DNA of 64,000 nt from contig CM077676.1 of assembly GCA_039707655.1 (NCBI GenBank), positions 454,078,379 through 454,142,378 of the forward strand. The letters run 5' to 3'. The position numbers and the translations under genes are program-made. The notes beneath the pieces were generated by a model. That model worked only from the letters and a program-made list of their open reading frames with translations. It was not told the DNA's origin and did no database searches. Of this stretch, positions 55,517 through 64,000 are shown one piece after another; the stretch's first letter is position 1; each line of letters opens with the position of its first letter. Origin of the DNA: Elymus sibiricus (lineage: Eukaryota > Streptophyta > Magnoliopsida > Poales > Poaceae).

Positions 55517-58500
55517 TGTGGCACCCCGGCTCAGAGAGACCGGAACACCCCGTATTCCAGCCTAGAGATCAAGTCTTCTGGAATACGGCACCGCTTGGCA
55601 TAGAACAAATCAGCTCTTTATTACAAATAACACTGGTACAAAGGTTTTGAAGGCATGAAGGTAACAGGGGCACGGCGACACTCCGCCTGCTAAGGTAGTT
55701 CTATGCTAGCAGCGGAACATCTCGAAGCGGAATAAATTCTAACAGCGGAACAATGGCGACGGTGATGAACTCCACTCCGCAGGGACTCTGGCTGGGACGC
55801 ATCCTAGAGTGCAACCTCGGGATCCTCGACAAACAAGAAATCACGGCATCACCTGCAATCTGGCATGACACGCCAGGTGAGTACTTTGAATGTACTCGCA
55901 AGCTCACAGCAACCAAAGCAAACAACACAAACAACATCATGGAATTTACAGGTTAATCATCAATGATGAACACGATACTACTAGAACAACATGAACATGG
56001 CAACAACATGAGCATGACATGTACATATAATTCATGATAGGAACAGGATGATACTAGCACTAGCATGCAAGGAGGTCGGCATTTAAGGTCTCATGGACCA
56101 ACTTACTCTGCTCGGAGATGATCTCGTAACCACAAACTTACCATCGTGATCATCACACGATCACCTCAGGATCAACCAAGCTCGGTATCAACTATACCAT
56201 CGTGATCATCACATGACCACACGGAGCTTGATCTCTACCTGTGATCATCGCATGACCACATAAAGATCAACCAACTTCTTTTCTCATCGAACCGGGGTTG
56301 TTTATTATTCAGCTTATTATTTCTGTTGACCCACAGTGTGACCTACTACGAATTGTGTCCATGACCGAGGACGTGGCTATCGATAGATTATACACTCTGC
56401 AGAGGTTAGTACACTGTACCCACACCACGGAACTCATGGCCTCGTGCTCCCATTCGGGTGGACCAACGACGTTCCGACAAAACCAGTCTATTGCATGACA
56501 CTCTCCCGGCCACTCCCGACAAACTCCCCTTTGGGCTATGTCCTGGGTTGCCCCTGATGTCAACATGTGACATCCGCCACCTCTGTGGCTGCCACCGTCG
56601 TGGCCAAAACAACAACTGTCCCAAACGGGGACTCTGGATCCATACAACTTGGGCACTCAAGGCTTATGGCCGCCCACCGGGCCAGGGTAGCGCGCGCACA
56701 TAACCTTCCCTAGTTGGAGGCACCGGCGAGAGGCATGACAATAGACCGAATTAGGGCCTCCCCATCCAGGCAAGTGTGGTTGCACTGGTGAGCTCGATTC
56801 GGTGGCGCCATGACTCAGCCAACAGATTTGTTCAAGTTCGATTAATGTCAGGTTTAACTTGAATAGTGATGAGCTGAGTCACAGTAAGATACATAATGCA
56901 ATAACAATGCAGATGAGCATGACATCAGTGTAACCATGGATGGGCAACATAACCATTTAACATAGTATCAACAATGATAAATCATTGAGTCTACGGGATG
57001 CAAATGAGCATGGCATAAAGATGATCCTGAAAATCACAAGAGTTTTTCATATCCAACCGATAACTATTCATATGAGCATATTATTATCAAAAGCATCGGA
57101 AAATAAATATGAGAACTAACATAATAATAATACTAGCAAATAATCATTTAACTACTAGATGCAAATGAACAAGGCATAAGAACGAGCATGGATTCACAAG
57201 CATATATTATTCACGAAATAATTAAATGAGCAAACAATCATTTAAATATTCAAGTGGAAACCATGGCTACTGCAAGGCCATCATGCAAGTGGCTGTTGTG
57301 GCTTGCCTGGGGATGGAGGAACCATCGGGGAGAAGTGCGGAGATACTCGCGGAAAAATCGCCGGAAAAGATTCCCTTTCGGAGGGGGCTGAATAAGGGCA
57401 GGGGCAAAATGGTCATTTTCAGAGTGTGACAATATCATGAAAATGGTACCATCGGAACGGGCTCGACGAACTGAGATCGTGGGCTTTGGAATCACCTGAT
57501 TCGGAGTTGTGGGTGAAAAGTTACGGCCGTTCGTTCGATAGGAAGAAATTTAAATAAAAATTATTCATTTCTGGCCTTAAAGAGTGAATGTCCGCAATAT
57601 AAGCCTTTCGGCGCTGGGCTGAAAAAGGAGAAAACGCATTCTGAGAAATACGTCTCCGAAGTATGAAAGCGTAATTTCAACCGAAAGTGCACCAGAGTAC
57701 GCTTTCAATAAACGAAAACATATTATACCGTAGTGTGCCTCCACTTAACCCGACATGCGGGACTGGCCGGGGACTTATTAGGCTGACTAGTGGGGCCCGC
57801 GTTGACTTCTCTCTCTCCTCCCGCTCTTCTTCTCCTTCCTCGCGACGAACAGAGGCCGAGGCGAGGCCGCGCGGCGCCGGCGCTGGCCCCGGTGGCTCCG
57901 GCCATCTCCGGCCGAGGAGGAGGCACCGGCGGGCTCGGGAGGAACCGCCGCATCCAACCAGAGGCTCTACGCGCGCCGAGGAAGGCCCAAATGGCGGTGG
58001 CTCAGGCGCCCGCGGCGGAGGCCTGCTACGGGCGAGCTCGGGCTCGGGGGCACAGGTGCCCTAGGGACGAACTGAAGGGCTGGGGAGGGTCGCCAGGCTT
58101 CGGTGGTTCCTTTGGTAACAGAAAGAGGGGGAGGGAGGCCAGCCATTGCGCGAATTTGAGCGGGGCGAGGCGGCTGCCATGGCGGCTGTTGGAGGCGAGG
58201 AGAGGCTCCGGAGCTCATTTGAGCTATCGGGGAGGGTTCTAGGAGGGTGGAGGAGAGGCTGGTGAGGACGGGGGTGCTCGGGATGGACTTAAATAGGTGG
58301 GGGGAGAGGGGCTCGGGCTGGTTGCCACCGCGGCCAGAAGAGCTCGCCCCGGCGAGGCGACGAGCACAAACGGCGGCCACAGTGGCTTTGGACGGCGGAT
58401 GGAGAAGAGGCTGACGAGCGGGCCAGACGCCCGGGGAGGCAGGAGGAGCAGGGCACGCACGGCCAGTGTTGTCGGCCACGAACGGCCACTGTTCCCGCAT

Positions 58501-59994
58501 GCGCCCGTGGTTTGGCTCGGTCCGGCGAGCTCCTAGCGGGGGAGGGCGAACCAGAGAGGCGAGGGCGAGCTGGGGAAGGACTGCGGCAAGGCGAGGTGGT
58601 GCACGAAGGAGGTTTGGGCGGCGGCAGAGCGGTCCCGGCGCCAGAGCGCCCTGTTGTCCTGCAGAGCACGCGCTCTGTACTTGGTCACCGCGTGCAATGG
58701 CAATAGGAGGGATCCAGTGCTTGGCTAATGTTGTCTAGCGCATTGTCCTTCCTGGATGGGCCCTACCAGAAGTGATAGATCGACAAAAGACACTGTGGGT
58801 GGATGTGAGTGATCAGGGAAAGATTGCTATATCCAACTTAGTCATGAAATATAGATCAACTGAGATGATCTAAGAGCTAACAAAGATGTCACAGAGGTTT
58901 AGGGTAGGAAGGACTATGATACTGTGAATTTTGAGGTCATTTGGACAAATATTTAATATAGTTGCTTTGCAACCACCAAATCTGGTCCAGAAGATAGTTC
59001 ATGAAGTATCACTCACATGGTGGCTTGGGTTGAGCTGAAAATTGGTGGATCATGATCATTTGTGAGTATGAAGATACCATAAAAGTCATCCCATTCGGAT
59101 AATTAAAAATGGTACATCCTTCACAATGATCCACACTGGACAGAAACTTGGGGGAATTTTTCAGAGAAAATGGCTTGGCAAAATAATGTGATTTTTGTTA
59201 TTCTCACATTATTTAGGGATATTTAGCTCCTGGATTAATTTCAGAATTTTGCGAGCAGTATAAAATATAGTTGCTTCACAAACTGAAATTGTGACCAGAA
59301 ACCAAGATTTGAAGGTGTGATTACATAGATTGTTGGATGAAGATGAAATTTGGTGGAGAGTAATGATTTGACCATATGGATGATGTTCCAAAATTTCAAC
59401 TCATTTGAACAAGCCTAGCTAGTACTTCTTTCACAAAGCTTCTCTCTGGACAGAAACTTTGGAAATTTGCTGAGGAAGATTTACTAGGCAAATGAAGCTG
59501 AATTTTGGCATGAAGCAATTATTTGGATTTGAGAGAGTGCCCAAAATTTTTGAGGGCAATCAAGAAAAGATAAATGGCACTTCCTTCACAAAGTACCATT
59601 CTGGACAGAATAGGAAATGAATATTCCTGAATTATTTTTGAACTAGGCAAGGATGTATTTTTACATATTTGTGGAAGATATGATCCAAATAATTTATGAG
59701 AATTTTGTGGGAATTTTATGGAAGACAGAAATATAGGTTGCTTCACAACCTAGGGCAAACAGGGTTATTCCTTTAATAGATAAAGGAATATTCCCAAGAA
59801 ATAAATATTGGGGTTGGGCTAAGATGGAAATGACATGGCCTTGGGATGGATTTGAGAATGAAAAGCCACTAGGAAGTGGCAGGAGAGAAGATTTTCCCAG
59901 GTTTCAAGACCACATAGCCACGGAAAAAGAACTCCAAATAAAAATTCGAAGAAATCCAAAAGAAAAAGAAAGGGCCAAAAATCGGGGTGTTACA
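55517..59994 (-). repeat. 3' LTR of the LARD
   Basis: On the minus strand it begins TGTAACACCCCGATTTTTGG and ends GGGGTGCCACA. It contains a GC-rich block at about 57750-58740 in which long frames on both strands are compositional. Over the 924 bp shared with the 5' LTR I count about 20-25 differences by eye. Confidence 0.88.
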
Positions 59995-60012
59995 AACCTA
60001 CCCCCCTTACGA
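59995..60012 (-). other. Polypurine tract of the LARD
   Basis: The minus strand reads taaggggggtaggtt directly before the LTR start TGTAACACC. Confidence 0.75.
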
Positions 60013-60844
60013 TAAATCTCGTCCTCGATATTTGGTTGCTCAGGGAACAAGTAGGAATATTCTGACTTAAGGAAATCGTTTCCAACTCGGGTATCCTTTT
60101 TCCTTCATATGATGTTCCCACTGAATTTCATGTGATCTGATTACCTTGCTCGGGGTGGTTTGCTTCACCGTACCCAACATTTTGACAAGTCTTTCTTCAT
60201 ATGTTCATCCTCACTCTGACTTAAATTCTTTTCTGTCTGCTGGCTTATCTGACATTATCATGACCGGGATTTCCATAAGTCCGGGAGTGACTTCCATTCG
60301 ACGTGACAGTCTTCTATCCAGCACCGATAGTAGTCAATGGAGTTGTGTACAAATTTCCTCGGTAGGCATGAAACCTTTAATCATTGCCTCGGGTTACTCA
60401 AGTAGATGCATGTCCTTCGGGTTCAAAACAATGCTGAGAATCGTAACCCTTGGGTGTATATTCATGGTGATCGATACGGAATCAGACTGTCTTGTGTATC
60501 CGTACCATGTTGTTCATGCAACAATTATCATACCTGGATTGCCGGTCTTGCTTCTTCATTATTGTTCTCTTTTTCTGAATCTTTTGCTGAAAGAGCTTGG
60601 CCATTTATATCCTTAATCCTTCGTGTGACCATAGGTACTGTCAGGTGCAATATTCCGGCAAACACACCTTATCCTTATCCTTATCTTATGACCGTGCAAC
60701 AACGCTTAACTGGCAAGTTCATCATCTCACATGCTCTAACTATGGGGCAATGATCATCCGAACCTTTGCATGAAATCGGCAAATAACTCAGTAGCCACCA
60801 GAACGGTCTTTACAACTCAGATCTGGGACATTACTGAAATAACT

Positions 60845-61090
60845 CAACCTTGGCCCACGACGGCTGAAAAGCAGCTCAGAGCATGAGGTAGTGTTGATAA
60901 GAAGAATGTAGCAGTTCCCTAAGACGGCCGAAGAACAGCTCAAAGCATAGGGTCAGTGCTACAAAAAGAAACTCAACAGCTGCCCAAGACGGCCGAAAAG
61001 CAGCTCAGAACACGGGCCAGTTGTTGAAAAGAGAAATATAAAGTCGGCATCCACCCTGGACGGCCGAAAGCAGCTCGGAACACAGGCGTG
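60845..61090. repeat. Four diverged ~65-bp repeats in the LARD interior
   Basis: The word gacggc(c/t)gaaa(a)gcagctc(a/g)gaa(c/g)a recurs near 60860, 60925, 60990 and 61060, each with a following variable spacer. Confidence 0.75.
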
Positions 61091-61589
61091 GTGCCGTTAC
61101 CAGGAAAAGGTAAGCAAGGGTTCATCATGATCATATACCAGGTCCACAGTTACTTGTATAGAGCTCACTGTTGTGGTCACTCATACATGATAGTGTCAGA
61201 GGTTAATGATATCACTCTGTCGGATGTGGAGGAGCTGGCCTTGATATCCACTGATTGTTATCCCAACATTCTCTTGCTTCGTAGTTTGTCAGACATTGCA
61301 TCACACTGAGGTGTATACTGGCTTTTCTTCCTCTTGCATAACTCATGTGGTTGTCGGATGCTCACCATGCTTGCATCATCAAACGAGTGACTTGCATGAC
61401 CTTGGCAGCATGTTCACAATATATAAGGAAGCATGTGTAACTGAGCATTCGATTCCCAAAGTAGACTTGTGTCCTGACTGATTCTTGCTTCTGACAAAAC
61501 TGTTGCGGATCTGATTCTTGAGATGCACTGCCATATGCTGCCACTTCACTGTGTAATATCTTGTACCAATGACGATGACGGTTGGTAGT

Positions 61590-61950
61590 GCCATACTGAC
61601 GAAGATTTGATAGCTTGTGTTGGGAAGCCATCGAGAGTAGCATGCTGAGAAAGGCTGGATATCTTGCACTCGAAGCTTTTGCCGGGATAGCGTACTGAAG
61701 AAGACTGGGTACCGTATCTCAGAAACTTCTCCTCCTGGTTGCTTGTTGAGGAAGATTTGGTGACTTATGCTGTAAGCTTCCTGCGGTGGCTTACCGGAGA
61801 AGGCTGAGTATCTTGCACTGTAAGCTATCCACATATCGTACTGAGGAAGACTGAGGAGCCTTGTATCGTAAGCTTCTCTGGTAGTGTGCGGAGGAAGACT
61901 GGATTTTCTTACACCAGAAGCTTCTCACTATAGTGTGCGGACTGAATGCC
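61590..61950. repeat. Diverged ~55-bp repeats in the LARD interior
   Basis: Six or so units built on tactga(g)gaagactggg, ta(t)cttg(c)actgtaagct and ttctc. They start near 61597, 61650, 61693, 61747, 61796, 61838 and 61888 and are imperfect in sequence and spacing. Confidence 0.7.
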
Positions 61951-63059
61951 ATATATCTATATACACCTTTGGTATTCCTGATAATATACTGTTGGTCTTG
62001 CACACCACTTGTCTTCCGGCTGGTTCATGATGGCTGCATACTGATGTAAACTTGATGCTAATAGTCATTCCAGAATATCATTTGTATTCAAACCAGATAT
62101 TCTCAATATAATGCAGTCGGCTGAGAGTTTCATAATGTTTTGCTGAGCTTCAAAATATTTGAACTCCTTACTGATTCTTCAGGTCCGGTGTCGGTTGATG
62201 AGCAACTTTCATAAGGGGAAATAAGGTAACACCGAGGGCCCAAAGAAAGAAGCAAAAGAAACGACTAAAACAAAAGCACACACAGCATTAAGATTACATA
62301 CAACATCACATTTTACTGCTATTCACCTCACTATGCATGCCTACTTAAGCACACAATTCTCGAGGGAAACTCCGGTACTACGATCTAATATGCTGTGGCG
62401 GTGTACACGAAAGTGAATCATCGTGTGGAGAGGTTGGTGTAGACAGAGCTACACCAAACACTGGCTCAGCACCGGTTGCATCTGGACGGGTTTAGGGATG
62501 AGGACGGACTCGGTGATCATGTAGCGAGACACGGATGTCACGACCACATCATCATCAAGCGAACGGAAGGGAACCGTACTCGTCCAGGGAATGAGTGATA
62601 GGGTAGGATAACGGTGGAAAGAAAAGCCTGCTGGCATTGCCCTTTCCTGATAACAAAGCCCAGTAAGGGTTGCCAAAGCGGCGGGTTGGATGGCGAGATC
62701 CGGGGTAGAAACATGTCTACCACCGAAACAATAGGTGTGGCTGAAGAGAAAATATTGGTGCGATACCTGTGCATCAATCCTGCAAGGGATCGACATCACA
62801 AGGTACCTCGGCATCACTCCGCTGGGACAGAGATGACACCAGACACCAACGAACAAGTATGCAAAACTGAAGGGTGCAGGTAGTGGATCGAAACCGATAC
62901 CACCTACACTCACAAGATCAACCGTTAGCGACAAAATAATAAGTCTATATGCATGCTATGCAGCAAACAAATGCAACAACCAAATGCAACAAACAGACTA
63001 GACTCAATACTACCGGTTTCTAACGCTCGCGCGGACTAGGGTGTCCTACGGTCAGACCT

Positions 63060-63071
63060 GCTCTGATACCA
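63060..63071 (-). other. Primer-binding site of the LARD
   Basis: The minus strand reads tggtatcagagc a few bases inside the 5' LTR. It is a perfect match to the plant initiator-methionine tRNA primer site and fixes the element's orientation. Confidence 0.88.
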
Positions 63072-63076
63072 AACCT

Positions 63077-64000
63077 TGTGGCACCCCGGCTCAGAGAGAC
63101 CGGAACACCCCGTATTCCAGCCCAGAGATCAAGTCTTCTGGAACACGACACTTCTTGGCATAGAACAAATTAGCTCTTTATTACAAATAACACTGGTACA
63201 AAGGTTTTGAAGGCATGAAGGTAACAGGGGCACGGCGACACTCCGCCTGCTAAGGTAGTTCTATGCTAGCAGCGGAACATCTCGAAGCGGAATAAATTCT
63301 AACAGCGGAACAACGGCGACGGTGATGAACTCCACTCCGCAGGGACTCTGGCTGGGACGCATCCTAGAGCGCAACCCCGGGATCCTTGACAAACAAGAAA
63401 TCACGGCATCACCTGCAATCTGGCATGACACGCCAGGTGAGTACTTTGAATGTACTCGCAAGCTCACAGCAACCAAAGCAATCAAGACAAACAACATCAT
63501 GGCATTTACAGGTTAATCATCAATGATGAACACGATACTACTAGAACAACATGAACATGGCAACAACATGAGCATGACATGTACATATAATTCATGATAG
63601 GAACAGGATGATACTAGCACTAGCATGCAAGGGGGTCGGCATTTAAGGTCTCATGGACCAACTTACTCTGCTCGGAGATGATCTCGTAACCACAAACTTA
63701 CCATCGTGATCATCACATGATCACCTCAGGATCAACCAAGCTCGGTATCAACTATACCATCGTGATCATCACATGACCACACGGAGCTTGATCTCTACCT
63801 GTGATCATTGCATGACCACATAAAGATCAACCAACTTCTTTTCTCATCGAACCGGGGTTGTTTATTATTCAGCTTATTATTTCTGTTGACCCATAGTGTG
63901 ACCTACTACGAACTGTGTCCATGACCGAGGACGCGGCTATCGATAGATTATACACTCTGTAGAGGTTAGTACACTGAACCCACACCACGGAACTCATGGC
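63077..64000 (-). repeat. 5' LTR of the LARD, cut by the window end
   Basis: The first 924 bp (in window order) match 55517-56440, beginning tgtggcaccccggctcagag. The remainder lies beyond the window. Confidence 0.93.

Larger units (their letters stand above)
59995..63076 (-). other. LARD interior, noncoding
   Basis: No gag, protease, integrase or RT motifs on either strand; only short frames. It contains two arrays of diverged short repeats (60845-61090 and 61590-61950). In LARDs the interior is thought to persist for its RNA structure and packaging signals. Confidence 0.7.
55517..64000 (-). mobile_element. LARD retrotransposon (Sukkula-like structure), runs off the window
   Basis: Minus-strand element with 3' LTR 55517-59994 (4478 bp), interior 59995-63076 (3.1 kb) and the start of the 5' LTR at 63077-64000. 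Long LTRs with a short noncoding interior define the large retrotransposon derivatives known from Triticeae, of which Sukkula has about these dimensions. No gag-pol frame is seen, so it must be mobilised in trans. It sits inside the gypsy interior; the 5-bp left flank is gcaac (55512-55516), the right flank is outside. Confidence 0.85.

Noticed and set aside
57687..58738. Multiple 70-177 codon frames on both strands
   Set aside because: GC-rich block inside the LARD LTR; frames overlap on both strands and show no domain.
55517..64000. Assembly duplication as explanation for the 55517 and 63077 copies
   Set aside because: The copies differ at about 20 sites, and a primer-binding site and polypurine tract sit in the correct places, so they are LTRs of one element.
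1..64000. tRNA, rRNA or organelle-derived insertions
   Set aside because: I looked for tRNA-like cloverleaf ends and conserved rRNA words and saw none, apart from primer-binding sites and a SINE 3' fragment lacking the tRNA-like head.

Overview
This is nuclear DNA of a grass, almost certainly a Triticeae species (wheat, Aegilops or barley relative). The evidence is plant-type split genes with GT-AG introns, a receptor-like-kinase family typical of these genomes, and a dense load of nested transposons of Triticeae character: CACTA elements with CTATGCCGACGGC subterminal repeats, long-LTR copia and gypsy elements, a LARD with 4.5 kb LTRs, LINEs, and Stowaway MITEs. I see no organellar, bacterial or viral genome.

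Layout. (1) 1-4484: no gene; a CACTA right end (to 2124), a diverged dispersed repeat (2150-2890) and AT-rich filler. (2) 4485-8400: a CACTA element, right half deleted, carrying a decayed tnpA-like gene and the last codons of its transposase gene on the minus strand. (3) 8472-27971: a cluster of three protein-kinase units on the plus strand. Units 1 and 2 form one continuous reading frame (a tandem kinase). The last part of unit 2 is split by a 14.1 kb CACTA element with a 3-bp AAA target duplication. That CACTA contains a 10.3 kb copia-type retrotransposon (5-bp duplication GCGCG), whose left LTR contains an 869-bp hAT element (8-bp duplication GCCGGAAC). Unit 3 follows about 0.9 kb after unit 2 and can be joined to it in phase. 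(4) 28191-40290: non-LTR retroelements: a 5'-truncated LINE, a 1.4 kb RT-less element, a SINE-like fragment, a near full-length LINE (32487-38323) and LINE/RNase H relics. (5) 40690-42799: an apparently intact four-exon F-box/FBD gene on the minus strand. (6) 43000-47640: intergenic, with MITEs, tandem repeats and a second copy of the dispersed repeat. (7) 47675-50462: a decayed zinc-knuckle retroelement-type gene. (8) 50463-55516: the 3' LTR and 3' interior of a minus-strand gypsy-type element, interrupted by (9) 55517-64000: a minus-strand LARD (Sukkula-like by structure) running off the window.

Only two loci look like host genes: the kinase cluster and the F-box gene. The main biological point is the kinase locus. 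It has tandem-kinase (kinase plus pseudokinase) architecture, the class to which several cloned cereal rust and mildew resistance genes belong. Here a CACTA insertion truncates it, another CACTA remnant sits within 100 bp of its start codon, and there may be a third kinase domain. The link to disease resistance is inferred from architecture only.
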